From: Stutzerimonas kunmingensis
Lineage (GTDB): Bacteria > Pseudomonadota > Gammaproteobacteria > Pseudomonadales > Pseudomonadaceae
Assembly (NCBI RefSeq): GCF_900114065.1
Contig: NZ_FORS01000010.1
Span: 1 to 64,000 of the forward strand
Direction of reading: 5' to 3'
Length of the DNA: 64,000 nt
In this document: positions 46,733 through 57,287 of the stretch, in pieces
Layout of the letters: every line of letters starts with the position of its first letter
Numbering within the stretch: the stretch's first letter is position 1
Program-made: the position numbers and the translations under genes
The notes under the pieces: generated by a model
What the model saw: only the letters and a program-made list of their open reading frames with translations
Told to the model about the DNA's origin: nothing
The model's database searches: none

Positions 46733-47140
46733 TCAGTGCCGTGCGCCCTCATCCGACATGCTCAACAGCTGCTTTTCACGGTTCCAGTCGAACGGTTCGT
46801 CGTTCTGCTCGGCTTCGTAGCGGCGCTCTTCGAGTTGCTGGAAGACGGCAATCTCGTCATCCGGCATGAAGTGCAGGCAGTCGCCGCCGAAGTACCACAG
46901 TAAATCGCGCGGAACCAGGTGGGCGATCTGGGGATAGCGGTGGAAGACCTGGCAGATCAGGTCCTGGCCCATGTGGCGCTCTTCCGGGACGTTCTGCAGG
47001 TTCATGATCAGTTCGTCGAAGCGTTCGAGAAACAGTGCGTGGCTTTCTTCCGAGACTTGTTCGGCCTCGCCCATGGCGAGCAGGATGCCGCGCAGATGGG
47101 CCAGCAGGGCCAGGTTGTGATCGTGGTATGGATTGGCCAT
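46733..47140 (-). CDS. PA2817-family protein of unknown function
   Basis: 135 residues, acidic and mostly helical, with conserved-looking segments YHDHNLALLAHLRGILLAMGE, HRYPQIAHLVPRDLLWYFGGDCLHFM and DEIAVFQQLEERRYEAE. It resembles a conserved Pseudomonas family named after PA2817, whose function is not known. No signal peptide, membrane helix or catalytic motif can be recognised. It is transcribed against wbpM and marks the return to core genes. Confidence 0.8.
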   Translation of the reverse strand: MANPYHDHNLALLAHLRGILLAMGEAEQVSEESHALFLERFDELIMNLQNVPEERHMGQDLICQVFHRYPQIAHLVPRDLLWYFGGDCLHFMPDDEIAVFQQLEERRYEAEQNDEPFDWNREKQLLSMSDEGARH

Positions 47141-47322
47141 GGTTCACCTGTGTCGGTTTTCTGAAAGGCGCGATTATAGGCGTGCGCGCCGGTGAATTGG
47201 GGTGTCTGGTTGACTCGCTTATAGCTCGCAGGTTCGGTTTTTCGGATGAGGCGATGGTGGCTCGTCGGCTTGCCAGCGCTGAAAAACGGGGTCTTCTATT
47301 GCTTTGCTGGCAGCCCGACGTA

Positions 47323-48060
47323 CTAGCTTGGCTCGATCTCGCCGGGCTGGGCTGGAATGCTGACCAAACTGAGCAGATAGCCTTCGAAGGCTGTGAACTG
47401 GCCGCCAAGCTCGATGCCGTTACGCCAGTTTGCGGATAGATCGATCAACAAACGCAGGCGCGCAGACCCTTCATGAGTCACCTCCAGCACTTCGGCATCC
47501 TGGAAGTAGAAACGTTGCTTCACCAGTGGATACAGCGCTTTGAACAGGCTTTCCTTTAACGAGAAGGTTCGGGTGACCAATTCGGCGCGCTCGTCTTCGC
47601 TTAGCGGAGAGTAGCGCTCCAATTCACGGGGCGTGAGGATTTCGGCGGCCAGGCGGTCGGCTCGTTCGGGGGCAAGAATGCGCTCGATATCCAGTCCCAG
47701 CCCGCTCCATTGCTGACTGGAGCCCACCACCACGCCTGCCCAGCCTGCGCCGTGGGTGATGGAGCCAACGATGCCGGCCGGCCATCGCGGCGCGCGGTCT
47801 TCACCCACTGGCGGCACGAATGCAGTGCCGGTCAGGCCTCGCAGGGCCTCCCGAGCGCACAAGCGTCCAGCGAGAAACTCGGCCTGCCGCTTGCTTACGC
47901 CTTTCTGTGCGGGAATCTCCCAGCGACTAAAATCCTCGGGATCGAGCAATGCCGGGTCGAAGCGTGTGCTCATCAGGCTGACACCCGCCAAGGCTTGCGG
48001 TAGCGGCCAGTGGTCGGTGAGTGGCGTGCAGCAGCGCGGGTAGAAAGGCATATCGTTCAT
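47323..48060 (-). CDS. 4'-phosphopantetheinyl transferase (EntD/PcpS type)
   Basis: 245 residues. Signature motifs are GSITHGAGWAGVVV, GLGLDIERI (Mg-binding Asp/Glu) and FSLKESLFKALYP (Lys/Glu motif). These enzymes move the phosphopantetheine arm from CoA to acyl, aryl or peptidyl carrier proteins, turning apo-carriers into holo forms. The broad-specificity PcpS of Pseudomonas is a likely counterpart. ATG 48060 is the first start; an ATG at 48051 is also possible. It is monocistronic. Confidence 0.9.
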   Translation of the reverse strand: MNDMPFYPRCCTPLTDHWPLPQALAGVSLMSTRFDPALLDPEDFSRWEIPAQKGVSKRQAEFLAGRLCAREALRGLTGTAFVPPVGEDRAPRWPAGIVGSITHGAGWAGVVVGSSQQWSGLGLDIERILAPERADRLAAEILTPRELERYSPLSEDERAELVTRTFSLKESLFKALYPLVKQRFYFQDAEVLEVTHEGSARLRLLIDLSANWRNGIELGGQFTAFEGYLLSLVSIPAQPGEIEPS

Positions 48061-48376
48061 GGCCGCTATTCTGCCTCAAGGCTGGCGGTGAATGTCATCG
48101 CGCTGCGGCGGACGCGCCGACCCGTTGCTCCTCGCGCTGTTTCACCGGCATCGGTCCCGTTCCAGGTTGATGCTTGGCATCTGGACTGCTTCCCGCCGTC
48201 CCTCTCCCGCAGGGAGAGGGTGTGCAAATCAACTGCACGCCATCGTTGCTAACGGCTGCAGCTCCGCTTCAGGAGGAATAGACCGTATCAAGGCTGCGGT
48301 TATTTTTTCACGCGCTGCTCGCTATGCCTTCAGGGTGCCTGCTAGGGTTGAGCGCATCACCTGGACGGAGAAAGCG
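48061..48376. other. Divergent intergenic region with a palindromic repeat
   Basis: 316 bases between the divergent phosphopantetheinyl transferase and pap genes. Apart from the CCCTCTCCC/GGGAGAGGG palindrome at 48200-48220, no gene was recognised. A long open frame runs through it into pap but lacks a supported start. Confidence 0.5.
48200..48220. repeat. Palindromic dispersed repeat
   Basis: CCCTCTCCC-GCA-GGGAGAGGG is a perfect 9-bp palindrome. The same arms occur at 23087-23109 inside the beta-CASP gene, so both belong to one dispersed repeat family. Confidence 0.75.
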
Positions 48377-49876
48377 ATGTTCGAATCAGCCGAAATTGGT
48401 CACTCCATCGACAAGGAGACCTACGATGCGGCGGTGCCCGAGTTGCGTGAAGCGCTGCTGCAGGCGCAGTACCGGCTCAAGGCCCAGGCGCGGTTCCCGG
48501 TCCTCATACTGATCAATGGCATCGAAGGCGCCGGCAAAGGGGAAACCATCAAGCTGCTCAACGAGTGGATGGATCCGCGGCTGATACGTGTCGACAGCTT
48601 CGATGTGCCCAGCGACGAAGAACTCGCGCATCCACCGGCATGGCGTTTCTGGCGACGCCTGCCGCCGAAGGGCCACACCGGGATTTTCTTCGGCAACTGG
48701 TACAGCAAGATGCTTGAGGACCGTGTGCACGGGCGCATGGATGGTGACGAGCTGAAACTCGCCACCGCGCGGGCGCAGCGCCTGGAGCGGATGCTCTGTG
48801 ACGAGGGCGCGCTGATCTTCAAGTTCTGGTTCCATCTGTCCAAGGAGCGTATGAACGCCCGGCTCGATTCGCTGAAGAATGACCCGCTGCACAGCTGGCG
48901 CATCAGCCCGTTGGATTGGCAACAGTCGAAGACTTACGACAAGTTCGTGCGCCACGGTGAGAAGATCCTGCGGCTCAGCAGCCGGGATTTTGCGCCCTGG
49001 TATGTGATCGAGGGTGCGGACGAGCGTTATCGCAGCCTGACCGTCGGCCGCATCCTGCTTGAAGGTCTGCAGGCCGCGCTGGCCGCCGCGGAGCAGCCTG
49101 GGCAGGCGGCGTCGCAGCCGCATTCGGCGCCGCTACAGATCGATCTGGATCATTTGAGCCTGTTGGACAGCTTGGATCTGAGCCAGAAGCTCACCAAGGA
49201 CGACTACCAGCAGCAGCTCGCCGAGGAGCAGGCGCGGTTGTCGCAGTTGTTGCGGGATCGCCGTCTGCGCAAGCGGGGCGTGCTGGCGTTGTTCGAGGGT
49301 CATGATGCGGCGGGCAAGGGGAGTGCGATTCGTCGCGTGACCGGCGCGCTCGACCCGCGCATGTACCGGACCATACAGATCGCCGCGCCCTCCGAGGAAG
49401 AGCGCGCGCAGCCCTGGCTTTGGCGCTTCTGGCGCAATGTACCGGAGCGCGGCAAGTTCACCATCTTCGATCGCTCCTGGTATGGCCGCGTACTGGTCGA
49501 GCGGGTGGAAGGTTTCTGCACCCCGGATGAGTGGTTGCGTGCCTATTCGGAAATCAACGACTTCGAAGAGCAACTGGTCGATGCCGATATCGTGGTGGTG
49601 AAGTTCTGGCTGACCATCGACAAGAAAACCCAGCTCAAGCGTTTCAAGGAGCGTGAGGAGACGGTCTTCAAGCGCTTCAAGATCACCGAGGAGGATTGGC
49701 GCAACCGTGAGCGCTGGGACGACTACGGGCATGCCGTAGCCGATATGGTCGACCGCACCAGTACCGAAATCGCACCCTGGACGTTGGTAGAGGCCAACGA
49801 CAAGCGCTTCGCCAGGGTCAAGGTGCTGCGGACGTTGAATGAAGCTCTGGAGGCGGCGATCGAGAAGGGACGTTAA
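48377..49876 (+). CDS. pap: Polyphosphate:AMP phosphotransferase (PPK2 class II)
   Basis: 499 residues, two tandem PPK2 domains. The first has LINGIEGAGKGE (Walker A about 48-55), and the second FEGHDAAGKGSAI (about 308-315), with FDRSWYGRVLVERVEGF as lid region. The enzyme phosphorylates AMP to ADP with polyphosphate, so it uses stored polyphosphate to regenerate nucleotide energy. Two-domain forms of about 500 residues match Pap of Pseudomonas and Acinetobacter. ATG 48377 has GGAG about 7 bases upstream and opens a conserved start. Confidence 0.93.
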   Translation: MFESAEIGHSIDKETYDAAVPELREALLQAQYRLKAQARFPVLILINGIEGAGKGETIKLLNEWMDPRLIRVDSFDVPSDEELAHPPAWRFWRRLPPKGHTGIFFGNWYSKMLEDRVHGRMDGDELKLATARAQRLERMLCDEGALIFKFWFHLSKERMNARLDSLKNDPLHSWRISPLDWQQSKTYDKFVRHGEKILRLSSRDFAPWYVIEGADERYRSLTVGRILLEGLQAALAAAEQPGQAASQPHSAPLQIDLDHLSLLDSLDLSQKLTKDDYQQQLAEEQARLSQLLRDRRLRKRGVLALFEGHDAAGKGSAIRRVTGALDPRMYRTIQIAAPSEEERAQPWLWRFWRNVPERGKFTIFDRSWYGRVLVERVEGFCTPDEWLRAYSEINDFEEQLVDADIVVVKFWLTIDKKTQLKRFKEREETVFKRFKITEEDWRNRERWDDYGHAVADMVDRTSTEIAPWTLVEANDKRFARVKVLRTLNEALEAAIEKGR

Positions 49877-50118
49877 CCGGGGCGGGGGCGCCGGACGGAT
49901 GCTTGCCCCACTTACGAGATTGCTGACACCCCTGCCGAAGCGCGCTATCCGGCCGGCAAGCCGATGGCCGTGCATATCCAAGCTGAATGGTCGTCGCCAG
50001 CGCTGCGAGGCGGGAACTATGCTCGGGTCACCGTCCACCCTGCGGTCGTGGAACAATCCGTGCGCGCAGCGCCGTCACAATATCCCCGCGATCGCTCCTA
50101 GTCTCTCCGAGGTATGTC

Positions 50119-51303
<1,185 letters not shown>

Positions 51304-51328
51304 CAGCTTAGTGATACCGTCTGGAGAC

Positions 51329-51364
51329 GGGCCTACTACGAAGCCGTAGCAGGCCCTTTTTTTT
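51329..51364 (+). terminator. Rho-independent terminator after the thiolase
   Basis: GGGCCTaCTACG/CGTAGcAGGCCC forms a long stem (one internal mismatch) with an AAGC loop, followed by eight T residues. Confidence 0.92.
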
Positions 51365-51455
51365 GGTCGGCGATAAAGACGAGTCGTGCTGTGAACGCGA
51401 TCTGTTAGCCCGACAGATCGACATCTGGTGGTCGCCAGATGCGTAGCCCGGGCAC

Positions 51456-51493
51456 GAAAAAGCCGCAGAGCATCGAGTGATGACTCTGCGGCT
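51456..51493 (-). terminator. Rho-independent terminator of the exopolysaccharide operon
   Basis: On the minus strand the perfect 10-bp stem AGCCGCAGAG/CTCTGCGGCT is followed by TTTTT, 37 bases after the wza stop. It closes the minus-strand exopolysaccharide cluster. Confidence 0.93.
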
Positions 51494-51530
51494 TATAGGA
51501 GCCCGATCATTCGATCAGGCCATGCTTTGC

Positions 51531-52631
51531 TTAGCGGCCCAGGTTGTAGTCCGCTGCAGCACCGATGCCGATGACGTTTGCCGACGGCAGCAGCTGGCTG
51601 ATGAAGCGGTTCCAACGAGTGATGTTGGCCGGACCGACGAACACAACATCCTGCGGCTGCAGCGGGAAGTGCTTGGCCAGTGCAAAGGCGGTCGGCGACT
51701 CGGCGTTCAGCTGAAAGACCTTGGCCGGCTCGGTCATCATGTCTTCAGCTCCGCGAATGACGTACAGCGCCTCACCATCGGCAGTCTCCTGACGAATGCC
51801 GCCTGCGGTGCCGATTGCGTCCATCAGGTTCATATTGGTGGCTTTGAACGACAGCGCTTGCGGCAGGTTGACCTCGCCCAGCACGTAGATCTTGCGCTGG
51901 TCGTTGTATGGCAGGTGCAGCTGGTCACCGTCCTTCAGGTAAACCTGGTGCAGCCACGAGTCCGGGCGGTTCAGCGAATCCATGTCAAGCATGTACTCAC
52001 GACCGTCACGCTTGAGCGTCAGACCGGTGAGGTCTGCGGTTTCGGTATCCACACCTGCTTGACCGATAGCCTGGGTGATGGTCATCGGAGCGGTAGTAAC
52101 CGGGACTTCGCCGGCGGTGTCGAATGCACCGGAAACGACGACGCGCTGGCTGCCGAAGCGCAGGATGGATACATCGACCTGCGGACTGTCGATGTAGTTG
52201 GTCAGGCGACGCGCAATCATGGCACGCAGTTCTTCAATAGTCTTGCCCGCGGCTTCTATATTGCCGATGTACGGGTAGAACAGGGTGCCATCGGGGCGAA
52301 CCAGACGACCGTTGGCATCCAGCTGCTGCTGCGGGCCGGACGGCGCGGTCAGCTCCGGGTGGTCCCAGACGGTAATGTAGAGCAGGTCGTTGGCGCCGAT
52401 GCGGTAGGCGCCGGGCTTGTAGTTGAGCAGTTCCTGCTTGCTGGAGGTGCCCGCGTCGGAGGCGAGGTCACCCTTGAGCATTTCGGGGGTGATGCGGATC
52501 AGCTGAACGGTGCCGTGCTCGGCTTCGGCGCCTTCCTTGAACTCATCGGGATCGAGGTACTGGCCGGGGGCGAACGCACAGCCCTGCAATACCAAGGCGG
52601 AAGTAAAAGCTAGAGCGATAAATGGTTTCAT
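51531..52631 (-). CDS. wza: Wza-type outer-membrane polysaccharide export lipoprotein
   Basis: 366 residues. A signal peptide ends at a lipobox ALVLQGC, with Cys18 to be lipidated. The polysaccharide export (Poly_export) domain starts near YRIGANDLLYITVWDHPEL; SLBB beta-grasp repeats follow (RVVVSGAFDTAGEVPV, KIYVLGEVNLPQAL); the C-terminus would form the outer-membrane helix barrel (TRWNRFISQLLPSANVIGIG). Wza is the octameric exit channel for capsule/EPS, gated by Wzc. ATG 52631 is preferred: the lipoprotein signal starts here and AAGGA lies ten bases upstream. Confidence 0.93.
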   Translation of the reverse strand: MKPFIALAFTSALVLQGCAFAPGQYLDPDEFKEGAEAEHGTVQLIRITPEMLKGDLASDAGTSSKQELLNYKPGAYRIGANDLLYITVWDHPELTAPSGPQQQLDANGRLVRPDGTLFYPYIGNIEAAGKTIEELRAMIARRLTNYIDSPQVDVSILRFGSQRVVVSGAFDTAGEVPVTTAPMTITQAIGQAGVDTETADLTGLTLKRDGREYMLDMDSLNRPDSWLHQVYLKDGDQLHLPYNDQRKIYVLGEVNLPQALSFKATNMNLMDAIGTAGGIRQETADGEALYVIRGAEDMMTEPAKVFQLNAESPTAFALAKHFPLQPQDVVFVGPANITRWNRFISQLLPSANVIGIGAAADYNLGR

Positions 52632-53079
52632 GGGTTGTTCATCCTTGACGGAGTGGTTGTTGTTCAAAGAGTGAGACGGCTTGATTCACTTTTCTGCCTG
52701 AGGCGCTTGAGTAATTTTTTCGCCTTTCCAAGAGGACCGGAGTCATCACTCCACACTCCTCAGCGACCAAATTGGATCGGTAGCCAAAGTTTCTCTCCTT
52801 CCTGAATTGTTCATCTCCAGCAGCTATCTATTCAGCTACGTAGACGCGTTTTTATTTCCCTCCTGGTTGTAAAGTCAGCGGCTGTTTGGTTGGGCAGGTT
52901 TAATTCCTAAGTTCTTCACATACGGCTGCTGCGTTACCACCGAGGCGGGATGGCGCTCATGTTTAGTTAGATGTTGAATTGCCATCCTGTCACGCTCACA
53001 CAGAAGGGATAGACCGTCTCGATTTCGCTGGGTTCACCGTCGTTCAGTGCAATTTCGCCCAATTTTTCGATCATTGGGA
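52632..53079 (-). other. Long intergenic region upstream of wza
   Basis: 448 bases between the glycosyltransferase and wza genes with no convincing reading frame, tRNA or repeat. Several T-rich segments are present on the plus strand. It probably contains an internal promoter and leader for wza, but no clear -35/-10 pair was recognised. Confidence 0.4.
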
Positions 53080-53847
53080 TTAGCTGTCCTGTTTCGCCGG
53101 CTTGGCCTTCTGCACGCGGTAGTTTTTTTCCCGCATGAATGCCGGAACTATGAACATCGCGTCATGTGCGTAGCGCTTAACCAGCCTTTTGGGTTCGGAA
53201 AGCATCCGATGCAACCATTCGAGTTTGCAGTTCTGCATCCACACCGGGGCACGTTTAATACTGCCGGTAGCGAACGAAATGGATGCGCCGATACAAAAGC
53301 CCATACCGGTCCGTTCGTGACTTTCGATGGAACTGGCAAGTATTTCCTGGCGTGGCGCGCCGACTGCGTAGAGCACTAGTTCGGACGGGTTTTCCCGAAC
53401 GAACTGCAATGCCCGTTGCACTTCATCCGGACGATTGATGAAGCCCATCGGTGGATTGTGGTGATAGAGCGTGATTCCGGGGTAGATCGCGCGCAGTTTG
53501 ACGCATTCCTCTTCGGTCGCCCCGATCAGGACGATGCGCAGGCGCTCGCGGTCTGCCCATTCCAGCAGGTCGACGGTCAGGTCGCTGCCCGGAATCACCT
53601 CTTCGATCTGCACACCGAGGCGCTGCAGCAGTGGCTGCAGGATTCGGCTGTCGCACAGGCGCAGGCGAGCCTTGGCGTAAGCCTCGCGAAGTGCAGGGTT
53701 ATCTTGCAGTTGCGCCAGGTGGTCGACATTGGGGGTTACCACGAACGAGTAGGGCTGCTTGACCCCCTCGCGAATGCAGTTCAGCAGCGTGGCCTTGCTG
53801 CCGGTATAGAAATTCACACCGAACGCGTGGTTAGTCTCGTTAGACAC
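53080..53847 (-). CDS. WecG/TagA/CpsF-family glycosyltransferase (GT26)
   Basis: 255 residues. Family motifs: VVTPNVDHLAQLQ, ARLRLCDSRILQPLLQRLG, IPGSDLTVDLLEW, IVLIGATEEEC, HNPPMGF and AVGAPRQEIL, then GASISFATGSIKRAPVWMQ and LEWLHRMLSEPKRL with the basic C-terminus that associates with the membrane. Members add ManNAc, ManNAcA, GlcA or similar sugars to a lipid-linked acceptor, usually the second sugar. Its start overlaps the GT2 stop by eight bases. Confidence 0.92.
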   Translation of the reverse strand: MSNETNHAFGVNFYTGSKATLLNCIREGVKQPYSFVVTPNVDHLAQLQDNPALREAYAKARLRLCDSRILQPLLQRLGVQIEEVIPGSDLTVDLLEWADRERLRIVLIGATEEECVKLRAIYPGITLYHHNPPMGFINRPDEVQRALQFVRENPSELVLYAVGAPRQEILASSIESHERTGMGFCIGASISFATGSIKRAPVWMQNCKLEWLHRMLSEPKRLVKRYAHDAMFIVPAFMREKNYRVQKAKPAKQDS

Positions 53848-54715
53848 TCATCGTTACTCCCTTGAAGGCGCCCTTGATGCCGGACCAGGCGAGGCTGGGG
53901 TGGTTGAACTCCTTGATGACGGTGATCGCCGACAGGAAACAGGCCGACGCGAAGGCAAAACCCTGGCCGTAGAAGCGCTTGTTGAATCGGGTCGCGGCGC
54001 GATTGCGGTAGTAGTGATAGAAGGCCGAGCGGCCGCCCGAACTCAGCGAGCCGTAGTGGAAGAGCCTGCTGCTTGGCACGACGCGGATAGAAATGCCTTT
54101 CTTCTTGGCCTGGAACTGCCAGTCGACTTCCTCGGAGTACATGAAGTACGCCTCGTCCATCAGGCCGATGCGATCGATCAGCTTGGCCGAGAACGCAAGG
54201 CTGCAGCCCATCAGGTAATCCGGCTGCTCGCTGGTGTTTGCCATGGCTTCGAGGGTCTGGTCCTTGCCCAGCAGCTTGGCCTTGCCCAGCAGCGGGTAGA
54301 GCTTGCCGCCGCCGTAGCATTCCAGGCGCCCGGTGTCGGCGCTGAGGATGACCGAGCCGACGAATTGGCGATCGTTCTCTTTTAGCGCATCGAGCAGCGG
54401 CGTGAAGGCATCACTGTCGACATAGGTGTCGTTGTTGACGATCCAGAAAGTTGTCACTGGCAGGTTGTCCAGCGCCCAACGCAGGCCGTAGTTGTTGCCA
54501 CCTGCGTAGCCGTTGTTCTCCGGGTTGGCGAGAACGGTAACGTTGTGGCGCGGCTGGGCTTCCAGCCACTGGTTGAATGCCACCACGGAGCCATCCTGGG
54601 AGTCATTGTCGATGACCACCACATGGTTGAGAGCCGGGCAATGAGCGAGCAGGCTCTCAACGCAACTGATGGTTTCAGTAGCTGCCTTGTAGTTGAGGAT
54701 AAGCGCGACGTTCAT
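53840..54715 (-). CDS. Family 2 glycosyltransferase, rhamnosyltransferase-like
   Basis: 291 residues, GT-A fold. VALILNYKAATETISCVESL, VVVIDNDSQDGSV, ENNGYAGGNNYG and WIVNNDTYVDSDAF (D-x-D type site) mark the nucleotide-sugar domain; DEAYFMYSEEVDWQFQAK is the acceptor-side motif of dTDP-rhamnosyltransferase-like members. The donor sugar cannot be fixed by sequence. A hydrophobic stretch (about 245-265) near the C-terminus may contact the membrane. It overlaps the preceding polymerase gene by about 40 bases. Confidence 0.9.
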   Translation of the reverse strand: MNVALILNYKAATETISCVESLLAHCPALNHVVVIDNDSQDGSVVAFNQWLEAQPRHNVTVLANPENNGYAGGNNYGLRWALDNLPVTTFWIVNNDTYVDSDAFTPLLDALKENDRQFVGSVILSADTGRLECYGGGKLYPLLGKAKLLGKDQTLEAMANTSEQPDYLMGCSLAFSAKLIDRIGLMDEAYFMYSEEVDWQFQAKKKGISIRVVPSSRLFHYGSLSSGGRSAFYHYYRNRAATRFNKRFYGQGFAFASACFLSAITVIKEFNHPSLAWSGIKGAFKGVTMSV

Positions 54716-55931
54716 GGATGGGTTCCTGGCTGCGAAGGTGACGGGCCTTGAGGGCGTGAATAACGAATAGCATCGCGATGACCGGCTGGCCGTACTCGAA
54801 CAATCCGTTGAGTGGCCAGATGACGAAGAACGCCAACATCGTCGAGTAGATGAAAGTCATATCGGTGGTGATGTTCTTGGCGATGCGCTGATAGACGAAC
54901 AGGGTCATCGGAATGACAAAGAAGGTCAGGAAACCGAAGCGGAACAGCGTGCCGAAGACACCCACATCGGAGAGGAAGAAGTGCTCACCGAAATAGGGGA
55001 TGAAACCGTCCTGCCACATCAGCGACAGCGAGCCGCTGGGTAGCCAGTTGACCTGATCGAGATGGGCGAAGATCGAGGAGATGGTGTACGTGCGTACGCC
55101 ATCCTCTACGCCTTCGAGCGTGCTGTCGTAGAACTCGGTGTTGAGGCCGAGAACCTCGAGCAGGCTTGGAAAGAAATAGAAAGGTGACAGCAGAATTGAT
55201 AGCGAAGCCGCCCATATGACTGCCTTGGCACGTAGGCAGAAAAGCGTGAACAGCAGGCACAGCACGATCAATTGGCGGGTCTGGGTGGCGAATACCAGTG
55301 TCAGCAGCAGCAGAGCGGCGATCACCATATAAAGGGTCTTGTTACGAGCCGCGCCGTTGATCGGAGAGATTCCTTTCGACCAGATCTGGATGCAGTAGAA
55401 ATAACCGAAACAGATGAGGTACGGACCGATTGAGGACCGATCTGGGCGGTCATCCGAGCGCACTTCAGCCCGCATATCCGGAATTACGCCAAATTTGAAG
55501 CACCAGGAAAAGAACGCTGCGATCAGCGCCGCGTACAGCAGGCCACGCTCGAACTGTAATGTGCTGACCCGTTTGCCGAGGAACAGCAGCGGTGCAAAGC
55601 CCAGGCAGAAAAGCACGCGGCGTTCTTCGATGAGCCCGAACACCACCGGCTGACCGTAGGTGTAATAGGCGAAAACCGCCGGCATCACGAGAAAAACGAC
55701 CGTGCTGTACAGGCAGTAGTACATCAGGATGCGAAATTCACGCGGAGCGTTTTCCGCCGATGCCAGCAACAGCAAAATGGTGAACACGATGCTGACTGCC
55801 AGGTACGCCTCGTTCAGCCCCTTGATGCCGTAGGGGTTGTGCGGGCTGTCGCCGAACACCGAAAAGTGCAGTATCAGTGCCAGGATCAGCAACGGAAAAA
55901 AGAAGAAGCGTGAACTGAAATTCGTCATCAA
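54675..55931 (-). CDS. Exopolysaccharide polymerase (Wzy/O-antigen ligase-like)
   Basis: 418 residues, about ten to twelve transmembrane helices (first at about 10-26) and a large periplasmic loop (about 255-325; SSIFAHLDQVNWLPSGSLSL). Motif FATQTRQLIVLCLLF resembles the conserved Arg region of Wzy and WaaL proteins. Placed between flippase and glycosyltransferase genes, it is best read as the polymerase of this second Wzx/Wzy cluster. Sequence is more GC-rich than the O-antigen wzy at 33254. Confidence 0.82.
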   Translation of the reverse strand: MMTNFSSRFFFFPLLILALILHFSVFGDSPHNPYGIKGLNEAYLAVSIVFTILLLLASAENAPREFRILMYYCLYSTVVFLVMPAVFAYYTYGQPVVFGLIEERRVLFCLGFAPLLFLGKRVSTLQFERGLLYAALIAAFFSWCFKFGVIPDMRAEVRSDDRPDRSSIGPYLICFGYFYCIQIWSKGISPINGAARNKTLYMVIAALLLLTLVFATQTRQLIVLCLLFTLFCLRAKAVIWAASLSILLSPFYFFPSLLEVLGLNTEFYDSTLEGVEDGVRTYTISSIFAHLDQVNWLPSGSLSLMWQDGFIPYFGEHFFLSDVGVFGTLFRFGFLTFFVIPMTLFVYQRIAKNITTDMTFIYSTMLAFFVIWPLNGLFEYGQPVIAMLFVIHALKARHLRSQEPIHERRAYPQLQGSY

Positions 55932-55972
55932 CCTGAGTCCTTAGGTATTGGTTCCTTGAGCGCCACAGCCTT

Positions 55973-57223
55973 TCAAGCTGTTTCCAGCGCCCGCTTCTTG
56001 ATCTTCTTGCGCCGCACCAGGAGGCCGGTGAACGCCTTGAAGCTCTGGTAGAACCCGATCTCCTTTACCCCTTTGCCAAGCTCGAAGCCTTTGTACGTAG
56101 GGGTCTTGAGCAACAGCAGCTTCATCGCCAGCAGCCGCGGCAGGATCGTCGTGCGGCGGTAGTACTGGAACGGCTGAATGGAGAAGATGCTGCCCGTATC
56201 GAAAGCCTCGGCTTTGACAACGCCAGCAGCCTCCGCGTTGCGAAAAAGTTCGCGACCTTTTGCGGTGCGTACCAGAATCAGCGAATTGCCCTCGCGCTCC
56301 TCGAAGGACGGGTAGCCCTTTTCATCGCCTTCCCAACCATCGGCGCAGACGATGTCGGCGAATTCGCCAATGCCGTCCGGGCAGATCTTGCAGCGGGTTT
56401 GCAGGTGGCGGTTGAGCACCTTTCCCCAGGAATCGTTGTAGGTCATGGTGCGTTCGTCGCCATTCTTCAGCGTGGCCTTGGTCAGTCCCGGCCAGCCGTC
56501 GCCGCGGTAGCGGAAGGCGGTAACGTCGCTGCGCTTGACCTCCAGCTTGTCCAGCACCTGCTCGGTGCCCTGCAGGCTCGGTGTGCCGGCGCACATGAAG
56601 GAGACGATGTAGGGGATGTTTTCCTTCAACCGCGGGTTGTGCTGCTGCATCTGGCGCACGGCGGCGACGTCGCACGGCTTGCCGATGAACAGGTACTTCT
56701 CGGTGGACATGGCCACCCACTTCAGCGCTTCGCCCGGGCTGGCCGGCGCGTAGCGAGAGCCGGAAGAGGCGATGACGTTCTGCCGCGAGCGGCTGATGGT
56801 GGCGACGTTCTCCAGCGGATCGGTCTGCGAAGCCTGGATCTGGATCACGCCGTCGACCAGCTTGTTCTCCAGGCAATACTGCGCCAGCGCCGAGATCACG
56901 CCGCCGGACGAGCCAGCCTGACGGATCTCGTTATCAGCGGCGTAGCCTTTGAGCGTGTCGAGGATCTCGCCCCATATCGGGTGGTAGTTCTCCGACTTGT
57001 ACGGGCGAATATCCAGATTCAGCGCCGGGCAGGACTTGGCGAAAGCGGCGCTGGTCTGCTCGTTGGCCACCGGCTTGTTCTGGTACTGGCTGTTGAGGAC
57101 CGGACGGTGATAGCCATCGCCAGTCAGACGAATCTTGATAGCGTCGTCGTCTGCGACCGAGCTGCACATGCCACAGCCGCTGCACAAGTCGTTGTTCAGT
57201 ACGCGATTCAATGAAGCTTTCAT
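55973..57223 (-). CDS. Coenzyme F420 hydrogenase/dehydrogenase beta-subunit-like protein
   Basis: 416 residues. The N-terminal NDLCSGCGMC is a ferredoxin-like CxxCxxC cluster motif. The FrhB/FdhB N- and C-terminal domains follow (RQAGSSGGVISALAQY, IASSGSRYAPASPGEAL, FIGKPCDVAAVRQ, ICPDGIGEFADIVCADGWEG). Such proteins use flavin and Fe-S centres; those in polysaccharide clusters usually sit beside pyruvyl transferases, and their reaction is not settled. Pseudomonads are not known to make F420, so another flavin or ferredoxin partner is likely. It starts with ATG 57223. Confidence 0.85.
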   Translation of the reverse strand: MKASLNRVLNNDLCSGCGMCSSVADDDAIKIRLTGDGYHRPVLNSQYQNKPVANEQTSAAFAKSCPALNLDIRPYKSENYHPIWGEILDTLKGYAADNEIRQAGSSGGVISALAQYCLENKLVDGVIQIQASQTDPLENVATISRSRQNVIASSGSRYAPASPGEALKWVAMSTEKYLFIGKPCDVAAVRQMQQHNPRLKENIPYIVSFMCAGTPSLQGTEQVLDKLEVKRSDVTAFRYRGDGWPGLTKATLKNGDERTMTYNDSWGKVLNRHLQTRCKICPDGIGEFADIVCADGWEGDEKGYPSFEEREGNSLILVRTAKGRELFRNAEAAGVVKAEAFDTGSIFSIQPFQYYRRTTILPRLLAMKLLLLKTPTYKGFELGKGVKEIGFYQSFKAFTGLLVRRKKIKKRALETA

Positions 57224-57287
57224 ACCTGCCTTCCCTTGAGCGGCCAGTCGAGCGCGATGCGCGACCGGCAGTATTTAACGAGTGCGG